Assembly: GCF_900108855.1 (NCBI RefSeq)
Contig: NZ_FNXY01000002.1
Location: forward strand, 920,967 to 984,966
DNA from: Dyadobacter koreensis
GTDB lineage: Bacteria; Bacteroidota; Bacteroidia; Cytophagales; Spirosomataceae
Direction of reading: 5' to 3'
Length of the DNA stretch: 64,000 nt
The position numbers and the translations under genes are program-made. The stretch's first letter is position 1. The number at the start of each line of letters is the position of its first letter. The notes below the pieces were generated by a model that searched no databases, had not been told where the DNA came from, and worked only from the letters and a program-made list of their open reading frames with translations. Shown one piece after another: positions 27,433 through 35,753 of this stretch.

Positions 27433-28350
27433 ATGGAAACAATCGAATCCGCAGATCGCAGACTCTTTCTGCGAAATCTTTCTTTCGGAGCCGCGGCTCT
27501 TCTTACTTCTCCTGCATGGGCCGAAACCTTGCTGAAAAAAGGTGATGTGAAAATTGGATATTCAGCCATAACCTGGGGTGGCAAGGATGAACAGGCCATT
27601 GCTGAACTGGCAGGTTTGGGTTTTAAAGGAATACAGTTACGGGCAAATACTTTCGGGCCTTACCGTAATAAGGTTTCTGAATTAAAGGATGCGTTAGCAA
27701 AACACAATCTTACACTCTGCATGTTTTCAAGCGGAAATGTCGAGATTGATCCCGCGAAATTTGAAAGCACGGTTGATACCCATGTCGCACATGCCAGTTT
27801 TGTAAAAGCACTGGGTGGAAATGCTATTCAGCTGACTAATAGTCTGAGACCGAAAGATAGAAAACCAACTGTCGAAGAGCTTAAAAAACTTGCGCAGGTT
27901 ATGAATGAAATTGGAAAACAAACCGCGGATCTCGGTGTGCAGGCGGTATATCACAACCATATGAACCAGCTTGGTGAAACTCCCGAAGAAGTAGATATCA
28001 TTGTGCAGGCTATGGATCCGAGATATGCCAGATTATTACTGGACATTGCACATTATAAACAGGGCGGGGGAGAGCCTGAAGAAGCCGTTGTTAAATACAA
28101 AAGTATTATCCACTCACTTCATTTGAAGGATACCAAACCAGCCGAAACTAAAAACGGATATAAATTTGTCGAGCTTGGGCAGGGACGGGTAAATGTCGCG
28201 GCTGTATTTGACGCGCTCAACAAAATCAAATTTAAAGGATGGGCTGTCATCGAACTGGACGGCGTGCCCGATCCCGAGAAATCTCCTTTAATCTGCGCCG
28301 AGATTAATAAAAAATATATTACAGAGACTTTGAAATATCCGTTGGGTTGA
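27433..28350 (+). CDS. Exported sugar phosphate isomerase/epimerase-like TIM barrel
   Basis: 305 residues. The N-terminus RRLFLRNLSFGAAALLTSPAW is a Tat-type signal (twin Arg, then FLRN), pointing to the periplasm. The rest is a xylose-isomerase-like / AP endonuclease 2 TIM barrel. Metal-site candidates are in VYHNHMNQLGE, LLLDIAHYKQGG, IIHSLHLKDTK and WAVIELDG. In Bacteroides 3-keto-glycoside loci a protein of this family acts on the oxidised sugar. Here it stands next to DUF1080 and Gfo/Idh genes. The exact reaction (isomerase, epimerase or 3-keto-glycoside lyase) cannot be decided from the sequence. Confidence 0.85.
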   Translation: METIESADRRLFLRNLSFGAAALLTSPAWAETLLKKGDVKIGYSAITWGGKDEQAIAELAGLGFKGIQLRANTFGPYRNKVSELKDALAKHNLTLCMFSSGNVEIDPAKFESTVDTHVAHASFVKALGGNAIQLTNSLRPKDRKPTVEELKKLAQVMNEIGKQTADLGVQAVYHNHMNQLGETPEEVDIIVQAMDPRYARLLLDIAHYKQGGGEPEEAVVKYKSIIHSLHLKDTKPAETKNGYKFVELGQGRVNVAAVFDALNKIKFKGWAVIELDGVPDPEKSPLICAEINKKYITETLKYPLG

Positions 28351-28453
28351 GCCACGGTTGGGAGTTGTGATCATTTGTGAAAAAATATTTATTATCCAAG
28401 CGAGATAAAAGCAAGTTTGTAAGGGTAATTTGCAGAAAATATCGTTATATCAA

Positions 28454-28487
28454 GAGAAGACTAAAACAATTAAATTTTAGTCTTCTC
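28454..28487 (+). terminator. Terminator-like hairpin between isomerase and DUF1080 genes
   Basis: A perfect 13-bp inverted repeat, GAGAAGACTAAAA/TTTTAGTCTTCTC, with an 8-base loop, about 100 bases after the isomerase stop. There is only a short GTTTT afterwards, so termination may be weak or it may be an attenuating or processing structure. Confidence 0.55.
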
Positions 28488-28524
28488 GTCGTTTTAAATG
28501 ATCAATAAAATTTTAATAATTCCA

Positions 28525-29901
28525 ATGAATAAATTGAAAATTTGCTTGTCAGCAATGCTTTTGGCTGGTGTTCTTTTTAATGCAAACGCACAAAAATCAA
28601 AAGATGGCTGGCAGGATCTGTTTAATGGGAAAGATCTTTCCGGTTGGAAACAATTGAATGGAAAAGCAAAGTATGAAGTAAAAGACGGCGCTATTGTAGG
28701 AACATCTGTCATGGATACGCCTAATTCGTTTTTGACTACCGAAAAAAATTACGGCGATTTTATATTGGAGTTGGATGTAAAAGTGGACAATAAGCTGAAC
28801 TCCGGAATCCAGATCAGAAGCCTTTCTACACCGGAATATCAAAATGGACGCGTTCACGGATATCAGGTAGAAATCGATCCGAGTGACAGAGCATGGTCGG
28901 GTGGATTATATGACGAGGCCCGTCGCGGTTGGTTATATTCACTTGACATCAATCCGGAAGGCAAAAAAGCATTTAAAAAGGAGGCGTGGAATAAGTATCG
29001 TATAGAAGCCATCGGGAATTCGATCAGGACTTTTGTCAATGGTGTGCCGGTTGCAGATGTGGTTGATGACGTAACGCCAAGCGGATTTATATGCTTGCAA
29101 GTGCATGCGATAGGTAACAAAGATAAAAGTCTGGAGGGCACTCAGGTAAGCTGGAAAAATGTTCGTATCAAAACAACAAACCTTAAACCAAGTCCTAAAA
29201 CGAATATCCGTATTGTAAACCTTATTCCGAATACGCTTACGGAATCGGAAAAAGCACAGGGCTGGAAATTGTTGTATGATGGAAAATCGGTTGATCAGTG
29301 GCAATCTTACAGCGGAGCAGGATTTCCTGATAAACGCTGGACTTACAACGACGGCACAATCACAATTGCTAAATCTGACGGATCAGAAACAGGAAATGAT
29401 ATTGTTACAAAGGAGCTTTACGGACCTGCTTTTGAGTATCAGTTTCAGTTTAAATTAACTGAAGGAGCAAACAGCGGAGTTAAGTATTTCGTTGATAAAA
29501 AGTTTAATTCTGGCGGAAAATCAGGTGTTGGATTAGAGTACCAGGTACTTGATGACGCAAAACATCCTGATGCTAAAATGGGCAAAAATGGTAACCGTAC
29601 CATTGGCTCTCTGTATGACCTGATCGCATCCGAAAAACCTTACAATGCAATTAAAAAAATCGGTGAGTGGAATCTTGGACGTGTTGTCGTTTATCCCGAC
29701 GGGACTGTTCAGCATTTTTTAAATAATCACAAAGTTGTTGAGTATGTCCGCGGATCTCAGGCTTTTAAGGATTTGGTAGCTGAGTCAAAATTTAAAGGTT
29801 TTGACGGTTTCGGTCTTTCAGAAAAAGGGTATTTACTATTGCAGGATCACGGCGATAACGTTTCTTTCCGTAGCCTGAAAATTAAGGTATTGAGTAAATA
29901 A
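28525..29901 (+). CDS. Tandem DUF1080 (3-keto-disaccharide hydrolase family) secreted protein
   Basis: 458 residues from ATG 28525. An ATG at 28498 would add nine residues ahead of a good Sec signal (MNKLKICLSAMLLAGVLFNANA), so I prefer the later start. Two concanavalin-like DUF1080 domains follow. Domain 1, about residues 27-225, has WQDLFNGKDLSGWKQLNGK and NSGIQIRSLSTPEY. Domain 2, about 245-457, has WKLLYDGKSVDQWQSYSG and NSGVKYFVDKKFNSGGKSG. DUF1080 proteins hydrolyse glycosides whose sugar carries a 3-keto group. With a Tat oxidoreductase downstream and a TIM-barrel protein upstream, this is probably the cleaving enzyme of the set. Two domains in one chain are unusual compared with the common single-domain form. 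Confidence 0.88.
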   Translation: MNKLKICLSAMLLAGVLFNANAQKSKDGWQDLFNGKDLSGWKQLNGKAKYEVKDGAIVGTSVMDTPNSFLTTEKNYGDFILELDVKVDNKLNSGIQIRSLSTPEYQNGRVHGYQVEIDPSDRAWSGGLYDEARRGWLYSLDINPEGKKAFKKEAWNKYRIEAIGNSIRTFVNGVPVADVVDDVTPSGFICLQVHAIGNKDKSLEGTQVSWKNVRIKTTNLKPSPKTNIRIVNLIPNTLTESEKAQGWKLLYDGKSVDQWQSYSGAGFPDKRWTYNDGTITIAKSDGSETGNDIVTKELYGPAFEYQFQFKLTEGANSGVKYFVDKKFNSGGKSGVGLEYQVLDDAKHPDAKMGKNGNRTIGSLYDLIASEKPYNAIKKIGEWNLGRVVVYPDGTVQHFLNNHKVVEYVRGSQAFKDLVAESKFKGFDGFGLSEKGYLLLQDHGDNVSFRSLKIKVLSK

Positions 29902-29931
29902 ATTGTAGTCTTTCAAAATTTCCATATAATC

Positions 29932-31272
29932 ATGACCAGTAGAAGAGATTTTATCAAAAAGGCAGCCTTGGCTTCTGCCGGAGTTGCGGTGAGTGTTAAT
30001 TCAGTAAATGCGTCAAGTTATCGTCGCATTTTAGGAGCAAATGATCGCGTTCGCGTAGGAATAATTGGGTTTTCTGATCGTTTCCGAAGTTCACTTGCAC
30101 CTAGTTTTGCTGAACATTCGAAAGAATTAAATTTCGAATTTATGGGTGTTTCCGATTTATGGAACCGCCGTCGTGATGAAGCTGAAAAGTTCATAAAAGG
30201 AAAAGGCTGGTCTGCCAGCGAATTTGTAAAGGCACGTAATAACGAAGAATTGTTGGCGCGTAAAGATGTTGACGCAGTTATTATCAGTACTGCCGACTTC
30301 CAGCATGCACTACATTGCGTCGAAGCTGTAAAATCCGGCCGTGATGTATATGTTGAAAAACCATTTGCCGAATCTTTGGCAGACGGGAAACTTGCATTGA
30401 AAACGGTTGAAAGTTCTAAACAAATTGTTCAGGTTGGTTCTCAGCGGCGGAGTGCTCCGAACTATCACGCCGCCAACGACTATATCCGTTCAGGTAAATT
30501 TGGGGATATATCGATGGTTGAAATGACCTGGAATGTGAACCAGCCAGGACGATGGAGACGCCCAGAATTGGTTGCTCAAATCAGAAAAGAAGATACAGAC
30601 TGGGACCGTTTCTTAATGAACCGCCCGAAGACAGAATGGAATCCACGCCATTATCTGGAATACCGCTTGTTCTATCCTTATTCATCAGGTCTTCCGGGGC
30701 AATGGATGTCTCACCAGATTGATACCGTTCACTGGTTCTCAGGGCTGGAAGCACCGCGCAGCGTCGTTGCCAATGGCGGTGTTTACGTTTGGAAGGATGG
30801 TCGCGTGAATGCAGATACATTCTCCGCTACATTTGACTATGGCCCATTCGACAATCCGGATAAAGGTTTCCAGGTAATTTACTCAGCACGTATGCACCAG
30901 GCAGCGGGTGATGTAAAAGAATATTATTTCTCAAATGGCGGTATGATCAATCTTGATACCAACAAAATTACTTCTGAGGGCGGCCTTACGGCTAAAGCGG
31001 CAGAAGCAATGGGCATGAAAGCAAACTTGCTGCCAGAAACTTCATTAAAAGCTGGCGACAAAGTTGCGACGGACGCTAACACAGGATCTGATCCGATGAC
31101 GTCGCTGCACATGCGTAACTGGATGGAATGTGTTCGTAGCCGCAAAGAGCCAAATGCACCTGCACGTGCCGGTTTCAATCACTCGGTAGCCAACATTATG
31201 TCGACACAAGCTTTGCATACGGGTAAAAAAGTTACCTGGGATCCAAAGAAAAGCGACATTGTTCTAAGTTAA
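29932..31272 (+). CDS. Tat-exported Gfo/Idh/MocA family oxidoreductase
   Basis: 446 residues. The N-terminus TSRRDFIKKAALASAGVAVS is a classical Tat signal (RRDFIK). The Rossmann fold begins at VRVGIIGFSDRF; the usual third glycine of GxGxxG is replaced, a variation seen in this exported subgroup. The EKP motif of the family is present (DVYVEKPFAES), followed by a C-terminal alpha/beta domain containing MSHQIDTVHWFSGL. It would carry a tightly bound NAD(P) cofactor and oxidise a sugar hydroxyl, or reduce the keto product, in the periplasm. The gene is 30 bases after the DUF1080 gene and likely cotranscribed. Confidence 0.92.
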   Translation: MTSRRDFIKKAALASAGVAVSVNSVNASSYRRILGANDRVRVGIIGFSDRFRSSLAPSFAEHSKELNFEFMGVSDLWNRRRDEAEKFIKGKGWSASEFVKARNNEELLARKDVDAVIISTADFQHALHCVEAVKSGRDVYVEKPFAESLADGKLALKTVESSKQIVQVGSQRRSAPNYHAANDYIRSGKFGDISMVEMTWNVNQPGRWRRPELVAQIRKEDTDWDRFLMNRPKTEWNPRHYLEYRLFYPYSSGLPGQWMSHQIDTVHWFSGLEAPRSVVANGGVYVWKDGRVNADTFSATFDYGPFDNPDKGFQVIYSARMHQAAGDVKEYYFSNGGMINLDTNKITSEGGLTAKAAEAMGMKANLLPETSLKAGDKVATDANTGSDPMTSLHMRNWMECVRSRKEPNAPARAGFNHSVANIMSTQALHTGKKVTWDPKKSDIVLS

Positions 31273-31280
31273 ATTTTTTG

Positions 31281-31391
31281 TTAAACGCAGAGATAAGGGA
31301 AGCGGCCACCGCGCGGTTTGAGCAAAGTTACGCGGAGAAAAGATTCAAGATTAAATCTCCGAACGCCGCGCAAACTTAACCCTGCGTTTAA
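31281..31391. repeat. 111-bp element bounded by perfect 10-bp inverted repeats
   Basis: TTAAACGCAG at 31281-31290 matches CTGCGTTTAA at 31382-31391 as an exact inverted repeat. The inner sequence is G+C-rich relative to its flanks and contains further imperfect pairing (GCGCGG / CCGCGC, GGAGA / TCTCC). The text resembles the dispersed 'CGCAGAG...AAGTTACGCGGAG' type of intergenic repeat seen in many environmental bacteria. It could be a REP/MITE-like element or a structured mRNA spacer between two coding genes. Confidence 0.55.
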
Positions 31392-31409
31392 ACCTTAAAC
31401 CTCAGAAAA

Positions 31410-32453
31410 GTGAAATTGAAACATACCAGCATAGCAATTGCTGCTTTTTCTCTGGCGATAAACGGATTAGTCCAGGCTCAGAAAGTAGATTTTGTTGATA
31501 ATAAAAAAGACAAAAAAGTTGAAGTAAATATTGATGGTAAACCATTTACTTCTTATTTCTATCCAGGTGAGGATGTTTTGAAAAAGGCTGTTCTCTATCC
31601 TGTCATGACGGCCAAAGGAACATTGGTAACGCGGGGATGGCCGTTAGACCCACGTCCGGGAGAGCGGGTTGACCATCCGCATCACGTAGGTATCTGGTTG
31701 AATTATGAAGATGTGAACGGAAACGATTACTGGAATAATTCGAACGCGGTTGATCACGCCAAACGTGCTTACGGCACCATCAGGCATACCGGAATTACCA
31801 GTTTAAAAGGTGGAAAAGATAAGGGCGAACTTTCTGTGACAGCCGACTGGATCGATAAAGACGGTAAACTGACTTTAAAGGAAAAAACAACCTACGTTTT
31901 CAGCGGAAAGGGAAATAACAGAACGATCGATCGTCTGACAACTTTGACAGCAGTAAACGGAGATGTTGCGATGCCTGATATCAAAGACGGAATGTTTGCG
32001 ATTCGTGTTGCCAGAGAACTGGAACTTCCTTCAACCAAACCGGAAATATTCACGGATGCATCGGGTATCGCTACAAAAGTTCCTACCATGAACAACGAAG
32101 GAATAACCGGAAATTACCGTAACAGCAACGGCGTAACCGGCGAAGACGTCTGGGCAAAAAGAGCAACCTGGTGTAATTTAACCGGTAAGATTAAGGATGA
32201 AAATATTAGTATTGCCATCGTCGATCATCCAAAGAATGTAGGATATCCAGCTTATTTTCACGCACGGGGATATGGTCTTTTCGCAGTAAATCCGCTAGGT
32301 CAGAAACCTTTCAGTAATGGCAAAGAAGTGCTTGATTATAAATTGAAAAAAGGAGAATCAACCACATTTCGCTATCGCTTGGTCGTAGCTTCTGAACATC
32401 TTTCGGATGATTCATTGAATGCAATCGCTGCTGATTTTGCAAAAGTGAAGTAA
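31410..32453 (+). CDS. PmoA-like (DUF6807) secreted protein
   Basis: 347 residues with a Sec signal (SIAIAAFSLAINGLVQAQ). The mature protein has the features of the family annotated as 'methane oxygenase PmoA' (PF14100 type, unrelated to real methane monooxygenase): GKPFTSYFYPGEDVLKKAVL, then VDHPHHVGIWLNYEDVNG and FAVNPLGQKPFSNG near the C-terminus. The HPHH cluster suggests a metal or sugar site. Such proteins are repeatedly found beside Gfo/Idh and DUF1080 proteins. It is separated from the oxidoreductase gene by the 111-bp repeat and followed by a strong terminator. Confidence 0.85.
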   Translation: MKLKHTSIAIAAFSLAINGLVQAQKVDFVDNKKDKKVEVNIDGKPFTSYFYPGEDVLKKAVLYPVMTAKGTLVTRGWPLDPRPGERVDHPHHVGIWLNYEDVNGNDYWNNSNAVDHAKRAYGTIRHTGITSLKGGKDKGELSVTADWIDKDGKLTLKEKTTYVFSGKGNNRTIDRLTTLTAVNGDVAMPDIKDGMFAIRVARELELPSTKPEIFTDASGIATKVPTMNNEGITGNYRNSNGVTGEDVWAKRATWCNLTGKIKDENISIAIVDHPKNVGYPAYFHARGYGLFAVNPLGQKPFSNGKEVLDYKLKKGESTTFRYRLVVASEHLSDDSLNAIAADFAKVK

Positions 32454-32480
32454 AAAAAGTATCGAAACTTGCCTCTGATA

Positions 32481-32528
32481 AACTTCAAAGCCACCTGTCG
32501 CGCATCTGCGGCAGGTGGCTTTGAAGTT
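32481..32528. terminator. Strong bidirectional terminator between convergent genes
   Basis: A perfect 17-bp inverted repeat, AACTTCAAAGCCACCTG/CAGGTGGCTTTGAAGTT, with a 14-base loop. It is 27 bases after the PmoA-like stop and 10 bases before the end of the convergent M14 peptidase gene. No long T-run follows. Confidence 0.8.
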
Positions 32529-32538
32529 AAATGCCTGA

Positions 32539-34272
32539 CTATTTTACCATAACACGGAATACGGGGTAGCGCATATATTCTTTTTCCCGATGAGGCGAAT
32601 TCTCATACATGAAGCGCAATTGTGCCTCTCCGCTTTTAGCAAAAGCTTCATCGACTTTCTTTTTTTCTTCCAGTTTTTGTCTTAGTTCCGGTGATTTACC
32701 CAAAAGATCCGCAGCCAGATCTTCAAATACGTAGCTGGAATATCCTTCCTTGGCCTGAAGAATTGAGTCAAAGAAATTCCATTTAAAAAATGAATCCACC
32801 GCTTTTGGTTCGAGAGTCTCCACGATATAGCGGTTCGTCCATTGATTTACAGGAATATACCAATCTCCTTTGCTGAATTTTACTTTTTTCTTTTCGGTGC
32901 GAAGCTCCGTATTCATGTGCCAGTAATGACCCTCGTAGGGTGTTTTTGGCGCGTCATAACTTTGAATATAATAAACCTCAACTTCACGTTCTTCGTCCTT
33001 TTCAATCTGCTTCATCTGAACCTGATTCAGTTTCAAAAGTTCGATCACATTAAACCAACCTTGCGGAATAATGTAAGCCGTAGGTTTGCTGACAACATCC
33101 AGAGGTTCGTAGGTATCATAAAAAGGAACTTTAACATTCAAGGGTTTTGAACGATTGTAATAAAGCCTGTCCTTCCCGCTGATTTTGCTTGGGATATATT
33201 CGGGCTGGTATCCTTTAAAATCAATTTCTGTAAATTTCGCCTTATTATTCTGCCAGGTTATCGCAAATTCCTCCTGTGTCTTTACCGCTTCCTTGGTGTC
33301 CTTGCGCATTTGCAAAATCTGCTTTCTATATTTTGCCAGCACTTTCAAATTTCCATGCAAGTAGACATAAGTCGCTTTCACCCGTTTATCGTAAGATTTC
33401 AACATGTGTGTTTCTGTCATCACACCGATAGTATGAAAAAGAGCCGCGTAGCCTGTTGAATATCTTGGCCAATCCGGAAATTGTGTAAAACCTTTATCAG
33501 GAGTTTGACCGAACGAATTGACGTAAGGTGTCGCTTCAAAACCTGCCTCTTTTAGAAATTGGTACATAAAAGGAAGAAAAGTTTCCTTATGAAATTTTCC
33601 TAAGGAACCGCCCAGTTTATCTTGTTGCGCATAGTCAAGCGTCATCACATATTGGTAATCAGCTCCATTGCTTACGTGGGTATCTGCAAAAAGATCAGGA
33701 TCCAGCTCATGAAAAATAGCAGCAAAACTGCGGGCATTTCTTGTGTCATTTTTTATAAAATCCCGGTTCAGATCGTAATGTCGTGCATTTCCGCGAAACC
33801 CGTATTCCACAGGTCCGTCCTGATTGGTACGCGTTGTACTGTTACGATTCAGCGCGCCGCCGATATTGTAAAAAGGAATTATCGCAAGAACAATGCTGTC
33901 GAGTTCCGGAAATTTTTCAGGATGCATCGCAATATCACGCAGCAATAGCATAGAAGCGTCCACGCCGTCAGGCTCGCCAGGGTGGATCGCGTTATTGATG
34001 AAATAAACCGCTTTTCCCTGCGCCTTGAGTTTCTTAATATCAAAGATTTTATTTTTGGAATAAAGAACAAGACTTAACGGTTTCCCGCTATCGGTCAGTC
34101 CTTTTTCTGTAATTTGTATTTGAGAGAAATTTTTAGCCAGAAGTTTGTAGTAGGCAATTCCCTCGTCATAAGTTGGCGTTTCTTTCCCACCGCTTTTTTC
34201 AAAACGTGTCTCATATTGTGCGAATGAAACGGAGGAAATTAATAATAACAGGGATAGTAGGGATTTTTGCAT
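32539..34272 (-). CDS. M14 family zinc carboxypeptidase-like protein, secreted
   Basis: 577 residues from ATG 34272, which begins directly with a Sec signal (MQKSLLSLLLLISSVSFAQ); an in-frame start at 34326 would add 18 residues ahead of it. Zinc ligands are visible as HPGEPDG (HxxE) near residue 100 and the later His in ADTHVSNGADY. The substrate-binding Arg/Asn region lies in RTNQDGPVEYGFRGNARHYDLNRDF. The C-terminal 250 residues form an extra domain. Probably a periplasmic or outer-membrane-associated peptidase trimming peptides; substrate unknown. It converges on the PmoA-like gene. Confidence 0.88.
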   Translation of the reverse strand: MQKSLLSLLLLISSVSFAQYETRFEKSGGKETPTYDEGIAYYKLLAKNFSQIQITEKGLTDSGKPLSLVLYSKNKIFDIKKLKAQGKAVYFINNAIHPGEPDGVDASMLLLRDIAMHPEKFPELDSIVLAIIPFYNIGGALNRNSTTRTNQDGPVEYGFRGNARHYDLNRDFIKNDTRNARSFAAIFHELDPDLFADTHVSNGADYQYVMTLDYAQQDKLGGSLGKFHKETFLPFMYQFLKEAGFEATPYVNSFGQTPDKGFTQFPDWPRYSTGYAALFHTIGVMTETHMLKSYDKRVKATYVYLHGNLKVLAKYRKQILQMRKDTKEAVKTQEEFAITWQNNKAKFTEIDFKGYQPEYIPSKISGKDRLYYNRSKPLNVKVPFYDTYEPLDVVSKPTAYIIPQGWFNVIELLKLNQVQMKQIEKDEEREVEVYYIQSYDAPKTPYEGHYWHMNTELRTEKKKVKFSKGDWYIPVNQWTNRYIVETLEPKAVDSFFKWNFFDSILQAKEGYSSYVFEDLAADLLGKSPELRQKLEEKKKVDEAFAKSGEAQLRFMYENSPHREKEYMRYPVFRVMVK

Positions 34273-34350
34273 AGAAATAAAAAATTGCATAAAGACAATT
34301 TTACTGATAAGACTGTCGATATGCAATTTCTCCGTCAGTTAATTGACGTT

Positions 34351-35058
34351 TTATTCTTCACTTTCTACAACAATATCGGGATGCGATGTTGCTTCATAAT
34401 TATTTGAATATTTAATATCGTCAAGCCAATACGTTGAACTCACAATATCAAATGTGATCTCATTTGACTTTTTATCAACCGTTTCGAGCTGCCATATAAT
34501 ACTATCGGCTTCCTCAAAACTCGTTCCTTCCAGCTGATCACCGAAAAGTCTGTTGACCAAATTGTGATCCGTCATACCCTGTGCCAGAATCCGCACTATC
34601 GGAGCTTTTGGTTTCTCTTCAAAAATTGTTAAACTTTCGGGATTTTCAGCCGTTACTTTCAGCTGAAATCTGACTGCTTCTGCCCTTGGAAATTTTCCGT
34701 TGTAAGCCTCGTACAACAACTGCGTTGCTTTGAAAAAACTTGGATGGAGATCCAGTTTCGGATTTTCTTCCCAAAGTTTTTCAGTGAGCATCTGGTGCGA
34801 CAAATTCTCAATTTGTCCGTCTGTCAGCTCATCTTCTATTAAATATTCGAGAACAATTTTCGCTGCTTCGGCAGGTTCAAAATCGGTGATCGACATGAAA
34901 CACATCTCTTTCAGTTCCGATGCCTGAATTTCGTCCGGATTTTCATAATCCATTTTTACTAACAGAGCCTTGTAATCCTCGTTAGTCCATGAACCCGGAA
35001 GTTCCTGAATGGTGGTAAATGATAAAACTTCGACTGCAAATTTATTCTTGTCTTCCAT
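34351..35058 (-). CDS. Unrecognised cytoplasmic protein, 235 residues
   Basis: No signal peptide, membrane segment or family motif that I recognise. The protein is acidic, with helices in residues 20-125 (NEDYKALLVKMDYENPDEIQ, EPAEAAKIVLEYLIEDELTD) and a more beta-like C-terminal half (AVRFQLKVTAENP; ITFDIVSSTYWLDD). The start ATG is well placed at 35058 and the stop at 34351. It follows a DUF1648 gene on the same strand 158 bases upstream. Codon use looks like its neighbours, so it is probably a real gene of unknown function. Confidence 0.75.
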   Translation of the reverse strand: MEDKNKFAVEVLSFTTIQELPGSWTNEDYKALLVKMDYENPDEIQASELKEMCFMSITDFEPAEAAKIVLEYLIEDELTDGQIENLSHQMLTEKLWEENPKLDLHPSFFKATQLLYEAYNGKFPRAEAVRFQLKVTAENPESLTIFEEKPKAPIVRILAQGMTDHNLVNRLFGDQLEGTSFEEADSIIWQLETVDKKSNEITFDIVSSTYWLDDIKYSNNYEATSHPDIVVESEE

Positions 35059-35215
35059 AAATCTTTTTAAAAATTGCCTAAAAATATAGTCGTCTTACTA
35101 AAACTCTTCCAATCTCCATTTTAGAAAATTGGTAATAAATTTGATTAGACGTTCTATTCAGGATCAGGTAATCCTGCTATTCGATATAAGGAAAACTGTG
35201 CCAGACCCTGTCTAA

Positions 35216-35728
35216 CTATTTCTTCATCAATTTTTCACGCATTGTCCTTTTGAAAAAGTATGCAACAGGGAATAGTAAAGTTATTACTACGGCCGGCAGA
35301 AAAAACGATCCCAGACCGTCAGTTACATGATCGACGATCAGGTTGGTTATCACCATGATATAGATAAAACCGATCATGACCATAAGCTTCAGGAATTTGA
35401 CGATCCTGATCGCGAAATCCAGGTTTTTGTTTGGTATGGCAGTCGCACCAGGTGATGCAAATACATACTTGATCGTGAGTGTTATCGAGAAAAATATAAA
35501 ACAAGCTATACCCAAAACAGCAAAAAGGAAAAGTTTGCTTCCAAAACCATTTGGCCGTCCTACGATATTAAAATGAACTGGAATGGTATCAGGAACGCGG
35601 AAATAGGTAAAAATTGTAAGAATAACCAGCGTCGCCAGGCCAAACCAACCAGCAGTATCCAGCATTTTATCCACCTTGGAAAAACCGGATTTGGGATTTG
35701 ATTTTTTTGATAATTGAGATTTTGCCAT
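35216..35728 (-). CDS. DUF1648 domain membrane protein
   Basis: 170 residues with four predicted membrane segments (residues about 27-45, 66-88, 108-130, 138-158). The DUF1648 hallmark DTIPVHFNIVGRPNGFGSK lies between segments 1 and 2 (proline, HF/W and N-x-G spacing). Members of this family accompany SdpI-type immunity or GntR regulators in other bacteria, but neither is here. It is likely an inner membrane protein of unknown role. Start ATG 35728. Confidence 0.82.
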   Translation of the reverse strand: MAKSQLSKKSNPKSGFSKVDKMLDTAGWFGLATLVILTIFTYFRVPDTIPVHFNIVGRPNGFGSKLFLFAVLGIACFIFFSITLTIKYVFASPGATAIPNKNLDFAIRIVKFLKLMVMIGFIYIMVITNLIVDHVTDGLGSFFLPAVVITLLFPVAYFFKRTMREKLMKK

Positions 35729-35753
35729 CAGATAAAATTTGACTGCAAATCTA

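Noticed and set aside
31410..32453. PmoA label taken as methane oxidation
   Set aside because: The protein is a soluble secreted member of the PmoA-like/DUF6807 family beside sugar enzymes and has none of the membrane helices of particulate methane monooxygenase.
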